A stretch of DNA of 64,000 bases, taken from Actinostola sp. cb2023. Its lineage: Eukaryota; Cnidaria; Anthozoa; Actiniaria; Actinostolidae. Both the position numbers and the translations under genes were made by a program. The DNA lies in contig JAUJYZ010000098.1 of assembly GCA_033675265.1 (NCBI GenBank), forward strand, positions 731,501-795,500. Direction: 5' to 3'. The first letter of the stretch is position 1. The number at the start of each line of letters is the position of its first letter. The notes beneath the pieces were generated by a model that saw only the letters and a program-made list of their open reading frames with translations, did not search any database and was not told where the DNA came from. Below, one piece after another: positions 10,570 through 23,515 of this stretch.

Positions 10570-12500
10570 GTTATCTTCACATGTGAAGATATCATATCGT
10601 AATATGATATAATAAACAGAATATTACATGGTCGCTTGGAGATACGAATTTTATCTTCTCGTGTTGAATATCTCTCACTCGTTCGCTGCGCTCACTCGTG
10701 CGAGATATTATCAACACTCGAAGATAACATTCGTATCTCCGCGCGCCCATGTAATATCCTCTATTTATCATATGACCCGTATTTCCCCGTGCGCGCGCTC
10801 TTAATAAAACCTTCGGAGAAAGTCACGTGATTGGGCAGATACGGATTTTTGGAGCTGGTCCGTACAAAGCCGTATCCGGCCCCGGCCCCCGATTGCTAGT
10901 AAGGGGTGGATCATTAGAAATGTGGGGGGGTTGGGGGGGGTGACAATTCCCAAAAAAAAATTCCTGCAAAGAAAAAATGTCCCAAAAAATATTCCTGCAA
11001 GTACCCTACAACCCCAAAATAAATTCCTGCAAGCAAGCAAGACAGTTGGAGCACAACGTGCTATCTGGAGGCAAAATGTATCAAAAGACAGCTTAAAAAA
11101 ACATTGAATATACTCTTTAAAACTGCACAAGTTACAAGTCATAAATTTTTTTATTCGATAAAGAAACTGAGGAACTTACAACTACAGTCAGTTTAAACTT
11201 GCTGGAAACTATACTTTCAGAAGGCAGGAAATGCTATTTCAGAGACCCTATACTTCAAAAAAATTCGGGACAACATGCCCCCGCACCACTCTAGGAACTC
11301 GCGACTTCGTCACTCGCCAAATTGTGCTCCCTATATATAAATACCGTTCTTTTACGAGCTTGCTATCATTGTGTAAAAATTGTCTTGCCTTAATGATTTA
11401 AAATACATTTCAACGCAATTTAAAGTATTTGGGTATCACTAAAGCGACTCCACGGTGCCGTGCAGAAGACGGCACTCTCTGAAGAAATCCTTGTACTTAT
11501 TTTATGGCGTGTTGATCATAAAACATTTATAAAGCTTAATGACAGTTAGATGTAGTGATATTCAATGTTTCTAGCTGGGGCTGTACTGAGTTGAGCCTGA
11601 GTCGGCATAGAATGTTGAAAAGCACTGTAGTGAAAATGTGACTGGAAATGCGAGCAAGCCCGGGAATGACAACAATTATCAATTTGAAAAGCAGTGAGAG
11701 TCGCGAGAAAAAATATCCTGCAGAGCTACCCAACTCCCAAAAAAAATCCTGCAGAGAAATACAGGTAGAATAAATATTCGTACTCAAAAAATTGTTTACC
11801 CACTAAATCTGTGGTGGTGCGGACAATATGACAATATGACAATATGACAATATGACAAGTTATGGAATTTAATCCTTAAAAACAGCTCGAAAAACGTCCA
11901 TAAAAAAAATCATTTTTCATTTAAATGCCAAATCCATGCTCAGTTGTCTGCTCCTTGTGTTGTAGAACAAGTGTATAATCATAGATTTACAGTATCTTAC
12001 AAATCCTTGGGAAAAAAGAGCGTTTTCTGTTTTGATGACGTCATTGTGACGTAATTTGGTGACGTCATGCTCTGACAAAGCTTTCTCCCTTACAATCACT
12101 TCCTACAAGTCCCTTCTCTTCTCTTTGAATTTTACGATTTTTTTGAGGTTTCAAATTTTCCTTAGCAACAGTCGAAATAAATATGTTAGTCCACCCTTTA
12201 AATGACCACAGATAATGATAACACTACAAAGAAAATCATCAACGAGGACTTGTGCTTTATTGTGCCAAAAGTGAGTCAAAGGAGAGGAAAACACGGAAAT
12301 ATTCGGACGAACGAAAGTTAATTTACTGGCACTCTTGTCCCGTATTTTGGCAGTCTTCGGAAGGTTATACTTTATTAATTCTCCCCATGGGGCTTTTCAG
12401 AATTACTACTTAACTAATATGTACAACGATGAGGTTGACGAACACGTCCTTTTTTTTTCAAAATAAATCGCTTGGATCGATTGACTTTTGCTGGTGGATA
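10570..12500. other. Non-coding stretch with repeat fragments, no gene seen
   Basis: Contains a degraded repeat with TTCCTGCAAG-type motifs at 10915-11045 and a related TCCTGCAGAG piece at 11710-11760. A short GACAATATG tandem array lies at 11822-11858. Frames here are short and show no family features. Confidence 0.6.
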
Positions 12501-12504
12501 TTCC

Positions 12505-12849
12505 CGGGGGGGGGGGGGGGGGGGGGGGGGGGGTGGGTACTCCCATATATGCACTATACGGAGATGTGCCGCTCAACAGGGTATGGTTTTTGTCTCTCTG
12601 ACTCTGGAACAGGGTATACAAATCACTGTTTCTGTCTGGAACAGGAGTATATTTTACGTTCAGTTTGGCTCTGGACCCAATAATACTCTGGAACAGAGTA
12701 TATTTTTATTGCTTCTAGTCTGGAACAGGGTACCTATTTTGGCCATTTTGTCTGGAACAGGGTCGCAAAAGTATATATTTTTTGTCTGGAACAGGTCCAG
12801 GGTCTCAGAGACTCAGCGGCACACACCCCCGTCCTAAATGTAAGGGAGT

Positions 12850-12891
<42 letters not shown>

Positions 12892-12892
12892 A
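12505..12892. mobile_element. Element bounded by G-run and C-run (GGGTACTCCC ends)
   Basis: Starts with a G-run of more than 20 bases and GGGTACTCCC, and ends with GGGAGTACCC and a C-run of about 40 bases. The interior repeats TCTGGAACAGGGTA about six times. It resembles the cleaner element at 57429-57734, whose ends are CCCAGG..GGTACTC. The homopolymer ends probably vary or are mis-sized in assembly. Confidence 0.65.
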
Positions 12893-13500
12893 AAAAACAT
12901 CACGTATCTCTCTAGCTACTCTTCAAGCTCCAGTACGAACTGTCAGTCCACGTGATGTTTGTTCTTGGAAGTCCGTAGAGGTCAAAGTCCGCACCACCAC
13001 AGATTTAAGAGGTTCGTTCTGATTGGCTAATCCACTGGAAAGGAATGTATGGTTCGTCTGAGCAGACGCCAGTGGCCAGCGAAGTAAAACGGAAGCCTGG
13101 ACACGCGTCTGCTTTAGGAGGCTATTAAAGGAAACCTCGATCGAGCTGAAATTGACATAATTCTAAATTTGCACATTTGCCCGATAACTGGTGCAAAAGT
13201 CGTTTTGATCGGTCTAGGATAAGTCTATCAATTCGCCGAATGAAAAGTGGAAGTGTGGTCAGTAAAAAACTACTTTGACTTTCTTACAAGATAGCTTTTT
13301 CAAAACGAAATCTTGAAAAAGGCTCACCTCTTCAAGTTATCTCAAAACGGCATCTGCAATGTGTTTTTTTTAATTACAACAATTTAACCTGTTAAAGCGC
13401 TTCGAGTTTTACCGAAAATTATAGGTACATTATTGTGTGACATCCGTCGTAGGCAAACCAGCCAATCAGATGGCGAGATTACTCTCAAGTGTTGTAGACT
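12893..13500. other. No gene or repeat recognised
   Basis: Unique-looking non-coding sequence without a sustained open frame, clear splice pairs or inverted arms. Confidence 0.5.
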
Positions 13501-13514
13501 TCAGATTTATGAAA

Positions 13515-13715
13515 ACAATCAATCATTATTACCCATGATTCCTTTAGATCCTGTTGAATAGGCGTGAGATCTTTTTACCGATATCGTTATTAGAAACAAT
13601 TATATGTATAGTGATGTAAAACTTTAGATTGATATAAATAATCAATCATTATTACCCATGCTACCTTTCGATCCTGTTGCATAGGCTTGAAACAGTTATA
13701 TGTATAGTGATGTAA
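13515..13715. repeat. Imperfect tandem duplication, about 110-130 bp
   Basis: The segment with AATCATTATTACCCATG, then GATCCTGTTG and ATATGTATAGTGATGTAA, is present twice. It directly abuts the donor side of the Ig-domain exon. Confidence 0.65.
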
Positions 13716-13720
13716 CGAAC

Positions 13721-14004
13721 CTGCATTGACGATAAGTATCCTCCACGACACCACCTTATTTCCTTCCACAAGACATGCATAAGTACCACCATCATTGACA
13801 GTCACCTTAAAGGATCACTAAGACCTCCATTCGATGATCCCGTTTGAATCTATAGTTCTTGAACGTGTCACGAGTATGATTGAGAAGTTTTCTATTCAGA
13901 AACCACTGTACTTTTGACAACTTGGATACAATTCGACATCTCAGTTTACAAGTGGCTCCCACACTAGCTTGCTTTAACGTAGCTCTTTTGTGAACTTTCT
14001 GGAA
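13721..14004 (-). pseudogene. Immunoglobulin-domain exon with one-base frameshift
   Basis: Read on the minus strand from acceptor TTTTCTAG (an alternative acceptor lies six bases inside), the exon starts FQKVHKRATLKQASVG. It shows an I-set-like Ig domain: first cysteine in CKLRC, core tryptophan in VQWFLNRK, and second cysteine in DGGTYACLVEG. It ends before a GTTCGT donor. The frame breaks between VLVIL and VTVNDGG, at the AAA run 13809-13811, where one extra base brings a stop. This is either an inactivating mutation or a homopolymer error. The acceptor phase (0) matches the signal-peptide exon at 26137-26247 on the same strand, so the two may be exons of one secreted or receptor protein separated by about 12 kb of transposons. 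The family is not recognised further. Confidence 0.55.
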
Positions 14005-14349
14005 CTAGAAAATACGAATTTTGCCATTAATAATATTTATGATAAAAATTCTCGATTCTGATTGGCTAAGAGCAGTGCAATTTTTTACATGAATATTATT
14101 AATTGGTATTCATACGATTTCTCGTTCAATTTGGAATAATTTGCACTCGTGTTCTTTTCAAAGAGCTCAAATTGCACTCGCCCCACTTGATACTCTTTGA
14201 AACTGACACAGTCGTGGAAATTATTGATTTCCATATTGTACTCGAAACCGTATGATTACACCTCTACATAGTAACTAAATTACTATCATTTTTTGCTTGT
14301 TAAAAGGCAGTGTTACACAATTAAAGCAGTTTATTGGATAATTAAAAGT

Positions 14350-15700
14350 AATACCAAGAGAAAATGAGGTAAGAGAAGGAATCCCTGGTATTGGGCTCTT
14401 GACCCATCATGTGCCCCGTTAATTCTATTTTTAGAATCAATCTATCTTTAGAACGGAACGTCATTGGTCAGATCATATAAGGCGAGGTCGCGCAGGCCGT
14501 TACGCACGGTTTTGAAATGAAAAGTCAAAATTGAGGAAGAAAATCTTCTCAACTTTCTCGAACATTTTACAAATTTTTACTTCGAAAACTCAATAAAGGA
14601 TTTTACCAAATTATCCTTTTGGGATTTGACTGAAATTATTGTGAATTTGGGACACTTGAGACGATTCTAAATAGAGGAAAACAGCTTCAGTTTGCCATGT
14701 CCTTCGACAGAGAAAACCGACCAAGGAGTCGTTTTGTTGTAGCCGCCGTCTTGTAGGACTGCAGATGGTTGAATTAAATTTTCATGTCCACAATATGGCT
14801 GGTGCTTCAAGGTTTTGGTGATGTTGGCTCTTGTAAAGTTTCCTTCGTGTTTTCCAACCTGAAAATAACGCTTGGACTTCGTAATTGTTGAATACAAGTG
14901 CCGGTAAGACCACATTAACTTTAGAGTTTGTTGTTTTCGTGATTGCTTTGACTTTGATCGTTGTGTAGTTTATATTTGTAGCACCTTAATTTTGCTCAAT
15001 TCGCCTGAGTATTCGCAAAATCCTTCAATGAATCTTAGATAATTAATTGTGGCCTTTTCTCAGAGAGTTGACGATATTGTTTCGCTCAGTTTTGTATTTT
15101 TATTCAGTGCAGACTTTGCATGTAAACATCATAGAAATCGTGCGACCACTGCTTTGTTATCTTGGAGCAGAAGCTGTGTAGTCTTTTGCTTTTCTTTTTA
15201 CTGCGGTTCTCAGTATTATGCGAACTCAGACATTCAAACAGTCGGCTGGAACTTGGTTTTTCGCTACCCGTCAATCAAATTCAAAACTCAAACGAATTCA
15301 AAACCGTAAATACATTCTTCGACCAAATGATCCATAATTTAGCTCAAAATCATATTTGGTTTCCATTTGGTGGGTCTTCTGACTTATATTTTTAAGTTTA
15401 ATGATTTTTTATGTCGATTGACGGCAGCGAAAAACCAAGTTCCAGCCGACTGCTTGAATGTCTGAGTTCGCATAATACTGAGAATCGCAGTAATGGCAAA
15501 AAATAAAAAGTTTTTGAAACTGAAAAACCAAGGTAAGGTTGAGTATTTTAAAATTCTACAAGTCAAGAGCGCGGGCATGGTAACTAAAGCTAAAAATAGC
15601 TTCGATCTAAAAATAGAATTAACGGGGCACATGATGGGGTACCAGGGATTCCTTCTCTTACCTCATTTTCTCTTGGTAATACCATGGCACTGAGGGATAT
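14350..15700. mobile_element. Large inverted-repeat (fold-back) region
   Basis: The segment 14351-14460 (GAGAAAATGAGGTAAGAGAAGG, CATCATGTGCCCCGTTAATTC) is mirrored at about 15600-15690. The segment 15195-15275 (CTCAGTATTATGCGAACTCAG) is mirrored at 15416-15495. Together these form a long imperfect hairpin of at least 1.3 kb. No transposase frame is seen. A small palindrome with CCATGGTA ends and CCGAAGCCGAGGGATCG centre follows at about 15678-15832. Confidence 0.6.
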
Positions 15701-15884
15701 TAGTCCCCGAAGCCGAGGGATCGAAGTTGAGTGGAAGTCCCGAACCTCCGGGCGAGGGACTTTTACTAAACTTCCCGAGGCTGAGGGGACATTTAATCAC
15801 TAATATCCCGAACTGGAAGCCATGGTATTAATTTGTAATACCATGATCACCGAGGAAATAAAGTAAAACATAGTTCACTTTGAT

Positions 15885-16265
15885 TATAACCATAGTTAGT
15901 AGAGGGGACTGGTTGGGAAACCTTTTGTTATATGTTTTTGTTCGTTTTTTTCAACCGTGACCGTGCACAAATCTTTTGTTTTGTCATTGTTTTGCCTTAA
16001 TTTGCTATGGTTGAGCAACTGAACCCAAACGTTTCTTTTGGCTGCTTGTTCGATAAATATATTAGAATATTTAAATAAGTAATCCAATAGAGAACATTTG
16101 GGTTCAGTCGTTTAGCCATTTTCTAATGAATTTGAACAAACATTGTACACGGTCAGGACCCGTTCAACATCATAATGACATTAGGACTAGAACAAAGAAA
16201 TATAACAAAAGGCTTCCTAACCACTCCCTCTACTAACTATGTTATAACTTAGAGCGGTACGAACT
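15885..16265. mobile_element. Fold-back element
   Basis: The arms ATAGTTAGTAGAGGGGACTG / AACCTTTTGTTATAT and their inverse (ATATAACAAAAGG / CTCCCTCTACTAACTAT) enclose about 300 bp of non-coding sequence. Confidence 0.6.
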
Positions 16266-17224
16266 ACAATCTTTTTCTCAAAGAGCGTTGATTACACGAC
16301 ACTCTGGGGAATTTATTCATTGGAATGCTTTGTTTCCGTTTGTACACAATGATCGAGTATTTTTAGTCAGTTTAGGAATATTTAATCGTCATTTTGGTCA
16401 CAAATCATGGCGGGCAGTTGTTTTGCCTTTGTAAAAGACGCTGTAGTTGACCAAGCCAGGTAAAGTGCCCGAAAATACGAAAAGGCACACTTCATGGTGT
16501 GCTAACGTTTATTACTCGGGCCCTTCCGAAGGAAGCCCGAGTTATAAAATGGGCGGCCTTCTTTTTATTATTATTTTTTTCATGGTCACAGAATGAAGAA
16601 AGTATGCGAAGTATTTGATCGTATCGAGTTTCAAGATTACTCAGCAGATAAGGGAAAACAAACGACACACAGGACTCAAGTAGATTTGAATCTTAGTTTT
16701 GAAAGCAGCTGTAGATCTTCAAGCTTTAAAGGTCAGGATTCTAGTTCATCGTTCGACGACTAGAAGTGGTAGAAGGACTAGAAGCTCGTGCAGCAACACT
16801 GTTAGGTAGATTTGGTCAAGTGCTACTTAAAACCTCAACAATTTTTAGTAGCCGCCGCTTCGAACCTGCTTCACGCATATCCAAGAGACCGGCCGGGAAG
16901 AGATTATCAGTTGGACTTGGAACTTGTCTGTCTTAAAGTGTATATTTCTATAAGATATCCGTGGCTTAGCAAGAATTCGTAAGTCTATATTGTTAGTTTT
17001 AATATTGCTGAGTTTGTGAAATCGAGGAAATCAACTGACGTGTTTTGAAATCGAAACGTGGCTCAGAATACAAAATACAAAAGGATAACTGGTTAAACAA
17101 GATAGCGTCTAGAAAACCTGTCTCGGAATTATAGTTTAAGAGAAAACTACAGAAATATAAACTGATGAAATGGCATGGCGAACAATTTCATACAGTCAGC
17201 GGATGACATTGCTGGCGCGTAAAT

Positions 17225-17568
17225 GAGTTTCAGTAGTTGTAAGTTGTTGATTCATTATGCCGCTCTTTTGTTCTAGTTTGTCATCTTCTCTTGTGCATTC
17301 CACCTTCCGAAAGCTTTTCAGAAATATGCTAATCTGCTAGGACAGTATTAATGACACGTTTTTATTCTAAGAAAACATTGGCCTTTTATCGTAAAATTAG
17401 AGCGATTGTGTGATATTACATTGCTTTTATTTTTGTCTATTGTTATTATAATACTGCAGATTAGCTTATTTCGGAAGAGCGTTCGGAAGGTGGATGCACA
17501 AGAGAAGGTGACAAACTAGAACAAAAGAGCTGCATAATGAATCAACAACTTACAACTACTGAAACTGG
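17225..17568. mobile_element. Palindromic MITE-like element
   Basis: The left arm (TTTCAGTAGTTGTAAGTTGT, then GTTCTAGTTTGTCA and CACCTTCCGAA) is mirrored by the right arm ending in CAACTTACAACTACTGAAA. The rest of 16270-18300 shows no gene. A small ACTCGGGCCCTTCC / GGAAGCCCGAGT hairpin at about 16513-16545 recurs near 23897-23930. Confidence 0.65.
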
Positions 17569-18698
17569 TTGAAAAATGTTCTGATTTGAAGCTTATATTT
17601 GGCGGCCTTAAAATGATTCAATGAGCTTGATTTTACAAGAACATGCAAGAGCATTTTCCCAAAATAATCCTAGAATCTATAGAAAGCGAGAATATGTAAA
17701 AAGAGGAATTCCCTCTCAGCGTTGCCATAGTAACGCCGATCTCCATAAAACATACTTCATTAGAAACTTTGATCTTTCTGAAACAAGGTTGTAATACTCA
17801 AATTGCCGATTAGATCGTTCACAAACGCCGGCACAATTGTGTTTCAAACGCAAGAGGTTGGGATAATCACCGATAAACTACCAAGTTGTAAATGATTTTG
17901 GAACAGTCAAAGAGGACATTTTAAGCGGTTTTACTAAGGAGTCATTTGAACTTTCGAATCAGACTTGTGGACATCAGCTCGAACTCGTGAAAGATGTTCT
18001 GAACTACAATAACTGTACGGCATCTCGGGTCAGTACAAAGACAAGCATGGCGGAGGTTTAGCTAATTGTACCTAATTTTCAACGGACTTGGGAACACTGT
18101 TAGGCATATCCCACATGAGAGAAACACGTACCATGGGCAAGACGAAGTGCATGTGTAAGAATGGTTTGGGACTTGTGGAGATTGAGGAACCGTAGTAATA
18201 TATAAGAGGTACGACAAAAATTAAATCAAATTGCGCAGTTTTCTCTGTAATTTTGAAATGACTCGTAATTGAATACAAGTGAGCATTACGCATGCGCGCG
18301 GCCATGGTGTATGAAACAATCTCGTCCCCAGAGCCTGCGTTTCTTTCGGCCAGCGGCGAAGAACGTAGGCTCTGGCATAATCCATTTTTGGGACAATTTG
18401 ATTGGCTATTCCATCTTAGAAACTACGCACGCGCAAGATTCCGGAAGTGAAATATATCCAATGAAAATTGAGTTGTCAAAACAACCCGGTGTCCCAACTT
18501 CCGTTCAAAACAAAAATTAACATTTTTCAACGGTTTCATTGACATGTTATTAAAAATCTTGTATTCGTGTTTCAACACATGTCGCCTCTGCAATAAATCT
18601 CTAAGCACAGAGAAACATCCAGTTTATCTAAGCTTATATGTATCTCGAAGTGTCTTGGAAAGTTTTCAAACGAAGCTCAAAATTTACACGAAGCTTAA

Positions 18699-20401
18699 GG
18701 GCGCGTTCACACTGGGGTTCTAGATCGATCTGAGATCGATCTGAGATCGATCTAGGTCAAATGCGAGCTAAGTGTGAACGCAATTTTTTTTTCTAGATCG
18801 ATCTCAGATCGATCTACAACTCCAGTGTGAACGCTCCCTCAGATCGATCTGAGATCGATCTCAGATCGATCTGAGATCGATCTCAGATCGATCCAAGTGT
18901 GAACGCAATTTTTTTTTCTAGATCGATCTGAGATCGATCTCAGATCGATCCAAGTGTGAACGCAAGCGAGCTAGAAGTGGGCTATGTTTATATAAATAGA
19001 AATGTCAGCTATATTTTCCACCTAATTTCAAAAACGTTGTCCAATAATAATCAAAAAAGCCAAATAGGATTTCATTAAAAGACAAAAGAAGTGCACTCAA
19101 GCTGAACTGTTTCTTTTGCCTTTTTGAATGAATTCGTATTTGGCTATTTGGACAACGTTTTTGAAATTAGGTGTATAGTAACATTTACATACATATGTTT
19201 TATTTAATATTCCCCGTAGGGCTTGTCAGTCACAATTTACATTTTTAAAGAAATGCGAAAATAGACGGTCATTTATTGTATCACGGCTCGTACGGTGATG
19301 GAAAAGCTGCGTATAGCACAGTTCCGTGTGAACGGAACGCCTAAATGTACAACTTTTTGAACGGTTACAAATTCGTCCGGTACCGTGTAGACGGCCGGGG
19401 CCTCATATTTAGGTTGGATGTTCAAAGCACGACAACTGAAACGAGATATAATGGCGCTTTTTGAGCAAACTTGAAATAATCCAAATTATTATTTGTATTT
19501 CCTGCTCATCAGTTTCTCAATATATCACCGCGTAAACTGCCGCTTATAAGCCCTGGGCTTATACAAGTTCGTAATGGTTTATGGGTGGGCTTATAAACGG
19601 CAATTGTTGTTGTTTGAAAGTATATGGGAAGGCTTATAAGCTGAGGGAGAGGGCGGTATGGCCTTATTTTGAGCGTTCACCCAACAGTACCCACGTGCAG
19701 GACTTGCGACATTTTGGGCGAGCGCTTAATTGCAAGCACCTTTTCGCAAGACAAGTCACACGATTTTTCTGTTGAAGTCATAAACGGCCTGCACAAACCA
19801 AAGCTATGTAGACTGCACTAGACAGCGCCATCCAAGCCTGGTCATTTTCAAAAGCAATATACGCCACGTTTACAAGCAGCAATGGCGTTTGATTCTAATG
19901 ATCCCGCAATGTTGTACAATGTTGTGGTAGTAGAAAATCACGAATAATCACGTGAATCACTCGAGCGTACATGTCGAGCGTACTGCTCATGAATTACGCG
20001 GTTTTCATGTTCACAACTAATTTACATATAAGCGGAATCATGACCATATAAAAACGAGTTTAATACGAAATCATTCTACTAACATTGAAAATTTTCACCA
20101 TAGAGCAAATCTAGCTCAGAGAAACAGAAGAAAGAAAGAAAAAAAAAAAATTATTGATACTACATTTGACTGGGATTCGAACCCGAGACTTCTGCGTCGT
20201 AGTCCAACGTCTTACCTATTCTCCCAAAAATAACAACTTTTCAAGTATCCAGTGTGAACGCAAATCCAAAGTGGACTCAGATCGATCTCAGATCGATCTG
20301 AGATCGATCTCAGATCGATCCAAGTGTGAACGCAATTGTTTTTTCTAGATCGATCTCAGATCGATCTCAGATCGATCTAGAACCCCAGTGTGAACGCGCC
20401 C
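18699..20401. mobile_element. 1.7-kb TIR element with GATCGATC subterminal arrays
   Basis: The ends read GGGCGCGTTCACACTGGGG and its inverse, flanked by TTAA on the left and TTAG on the right (a probable decayed TTAA duplication). Both subterminal regions are packed with AGATCGATCT palindromes, interrupted by AAGTGTGAACGCAA spacers, at 18721-18960 and 20278-20385. A fold-back with TTTTGAAATTAGGTG ends is nested at 19017-19175. No transposase is present. A TTAA preference suggests a Kolobok or piggyBac relative, by inference. Confidence 0.7.
20160..20235 (-). other. tRNA-like (B-box) fragment, possible SINE
   Basis: On the minus strand it carries a perfect Pol III B box GGGTTCGAATCCC, preceded by a degraded A-box region. 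No cloverleaf with a pairing acceptor stem can be drawn, so this is a tRNA-derived relic rather than a working tRNA. Confidence 0.4.
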
Positions 20402-21218
20402 TTAGAGTGATGGTTATTCAAAGAACATATGTCGATCGTAAATCTAATATTCTTTAGGCTAGCAACTGAAAGGCGGTGCCAATCGAGGTGCTTACGAAGG
20501 CGAAAGATTCAAAAGAATATGTAAAGTAGACACGAGTAAATATAAACCCGTAGGAAGAACTGTTCGCATATCCTTCTGCTGTAAAACCACTGCTTTTAAT
20601 AAAGACTTCAGATACTGCGCTTCTTTCACTGTTGTATCTTCTTTACCAAGTGCTTTTAAAGCGTACTCTATTCCCTAATGAAACCTTTCGAAGGATTCCA
20701 GTGAAACTGAATCGACAATTTGAATCGACAACAACCAACTGCCCAGCTAACTTGCGCATGCGCTCTAAAACCGGAAGAACAAGAAATCCTGTTCCCAAAA
20801 ATGGATTATGCCAGAGCCTACGTTCTCGTCGCTGGCCGAAAGTAACGCAGGCTCTGGGGACGAGATTGTGTATGAAATTGTTCGCCATGGTCACGTGACC
20901 TCTTTTTCCGAAATATTCTCCTTGCAAAAAGTGGGAGACAGGTTTTCTAAACGTAGGTTAATAGACGATCATAAACGTGATTATACACCCTATATGCTTT
21001 CACTTTGCTCTTAAACTGGCGACCGCATTTTATATTTTATTTTCAAAATTCTTTGTCACGTGGTTAACCACATAACACGCTGTTTTGGATTTCATTTACC
21101 GTAAATGAGTAGAGGATATTTAACTCTAAAGGTATGCCAATTTTTGTAATGTTTAGTCAAAATGATTAGACATTATAATTTTTTTCGTTTTTTTGGTATT
21201 TAAGGCTTGAACCAGGCC

Positions 21219-22345
21219 TTAAACACGAGGGCGCACTATAAAAGGGCATCGCTCCGTCCACAATTTTTTGAATAATAATGAGTTTCAATATGGTGGACAA
21301 TGGTTGAACATGGCTGAATATTTTTCGTATTGCTGGCTTTCAATCAGCTGTTAAAACTCCTTGAATCTCATTATTTGCTTCAAATGACGGGCAAACACTG
21401 CCCTCCATGTGCTATCAAGCAGAGAGTATTCTTTTGAAAAGGTGCAATTCAGCTGATGAAAATTCCTCACGAGTCCGGAAGTGACGTCTAATGAAAACCA
21501 GCAATTCGGTAATTATCTATACGATTTCCAGTCGCACCACGCGTACCGAAGAATGTTTTGAATTTCGCGCGCCATGTATCACAACAATCAACATCCGTAC
21601 TTCTTATCCAGGCCTACACTGAATTACTGAAGCGAAAGCATGTTCGGTCATTTCTAAATAGAGCGACAAGAGTGTTGTTTTCATTACACAAGTTGTTCGT
21701 CTTCGTTCGTCACCATAACGAGACGAACGACGTCGTTCGCCGCGAAGACGTATTGTTACGAGGTAAATGTGTACTTTTATGGTAAAGGCCGGTAAGGTTT
21801 CGAAACCTATGCTGTGAGTATATTCAATTCACAAGTGGTATTTCCATGTCTTGGCGGGTAAATTTTAGGATAACCTACGAAAGCAATGATAAGCAGACAA
21901 TACTAGAACCGTGCGACTTCAAAACGGCTAAAGCCGCGGCTACACGAGCGATTTTTTGCTTGCACTGGCGACGCGATATCAGAAATTGAAATGATAATTT
22001 TCGAATATCTGGCATCAACAAAAATAAAAAACGGTGATACGGCAGTTTTTCAAAAAAATCGCGTCGCCTGTGCAAGCAAAAAATCGCTCGTGTAGCCGCG
22101 GCTTAACGGTTCCAGTTCAAAGTACCATCATTTTACCAAAGTGAAAAGTGATAGTGAATTGTACAACAAAAATTATCCATGTGCGTTTTTAGTACTTATT
22201 TCCACAGTTTCTTGTTCACTTGATTGATTTATAGAGCTTGCAGTTATTGAGATCCTCTCTCTGTGACGTCTCGGTAGATTTGATCGACAGATCCAACGAA
22301 CTTACCCTAGGTACCTCTCCTTTTATAGTGCGCCCTCGTGTTTAA
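21219..22345. mobile_element. 1.1-kb TIR element in TTAA site
   Basis: The element 21223-22341 has ends ACACGAGGGCGCACTATAAA and its inverse, flanked by TTAA at 21219-21222 and 22342-22345. No transposase is seen. A smaller palindromic element is nested at 21932-22103. The TTAA duplication suggests Kolobok- or piggyBac-type mobilisation. Confidence 0.75.
21929..22106. mobile_element. 172-bp Harbinger-like MITE nested in another element
   Basis: The element 21932-22103 begins AGCCGCGGCTACACGAGCGA and ends with its inverse, flanked by TAA at 21929-21931 and 22104-22106. The three-base TWA target and AGCC..TACACG end resemble the larger PIF/Harbinger element starting at 62679 (AGCCCCATTTACACGG). 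Confidence 0.75.
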
Positions 22346-22673
22346 GTACCTTGAGTTGAACTCTCTAGATACTTCTTCCTCTTGAATATTTATCTGGCTA
22401 ATGTATTGTCAAAACAAATTTACGGCTACATTAGTATTTTGTGCTTAGGCTCGGTTTTTTTTAGCTAAGCTATTCTCAATCTCGTCTTCTGACAGCTCGG
22501 GAAAACGAGCTGCCATGTTTACACTATGAATGATCAATAGTGCCCATGCTCAGACCGTTATTTGCAGAGAACATTGCTCAATCTTCACTGCGCATGCTCA
22601 GACCGTTATTACTCTGTCATCAAGTTCATCTAGCAGAATAGCAACTGCATTGCACTTTCGTGTTTTCCATCGT

Positions 22674-22920
22674 TTATAGTACTCGTCCAGCTCCATTCTT
22701 ATCGAAGCAATAAAATGGCGGACGTAATCAACACTGTAGTAGTTTCGCAAAGAGTTATGGGCAAATATCGATCCCAGAGTCCACTGCGATATCATTTGCT
22801 AAATATGTTCTGGGATCGATATTTGCCCATAACTCTTTGCGAAACTACTACAGTGTTGTTTACGTCCACCAGTTTATTGCTTCGATAAGAATGGAGCCGG
22901 ACGAGTAATCATTATAAATT
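22674..22920. mobile_element. Near-perfect palindromic element
   Basis: The arms carry ACTACTACAGTGTTG and TTTGCCCATAACTCTTTGCG around a short centre at about 22785. A partial copy (CACTATAGTAGTTTCGGAAA) lies at about 23055. Confidence 0.65.
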
Positions 22921-23229
22921 TGTCTTTTCTTGTAGTTGAAACTGCCTTCCGTTTTGTATTTGTAGGAGTAGCGTTTACTTGAACCTCTGCTTCAACGTCC
23001 GAGTTTTCCTCGCTCGGCTCCATATCGAAGAGATAAAAAGACGGATGTAAAAAACACTATAGTAGTTTCGGAAAACAGCAAAAGCACAAGATAGCAATAT
23101 TTGAATAACAATAGGAACCATTTTATAACAACAGGAACTACTGTTAGACACGCTACATCGAGGCACCTATTGTTATTCAATTATTGACCTTGGCACGAAA
23201 CAAGACCAAATCTCCATGGATACCATCGA

Positions 23230-23515
23230 ATAAACAATTCCGTGCGCACGCGCGAGCCCAATAATGTTGTGCAAAGTGTGCAAACGGTGCCAACATGTTG
23301 TGACATTGCTTCATCGAGCACGAGAACAATAGAAATGTTGGCCAATGTTGGGTCAAAAGTTTGACTGGATTCAAACTTCACGCAACATGTTGGCACGTGT
23401 TGGCACAGCACGCAACATTGCCCAACAGGGTGTGCAAACGATGCCAACATGTTGGGCCCAACAATGTTGGGCAATGTTGTGCCAACATGTTGGCACCGTT
23501 TGCACGGGCCTTTAG
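23230..23515. repeat. AACATGTTGG-rich repeat, probable MITE end
   Basis: The self-complementary motif CCAACATGTTGG and variants recur many times. The right end, GCACCGTTTGCACGGGCCTTTA, looks like a TIR with a TTA target. The left end is not resolved. It may be Harbinger-like. Confidence 0.45.

Larger units (their letters stand above)
18303..20890. mobile_element. Inverted arms enclosing a nested transposon
   Basis: The segment 18303-18395 (TATGAAACAATCTCGTCCCC, GAGCCTGCGTT, CGTAGGCTCTGGCATAATCC) is mirrored at 20796-20890. Between the arms sits the TIR element 18699-20401, so this is a transposon inserted in an older fold-back element. Confidence 0.6.

Noticed and set aside
20160..20235. Functional tRNA gene
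   Set aside because: The B box is perfect but no acceptor stem or proper anticodon arm can be formed; kept only as a tRNA-like relic.
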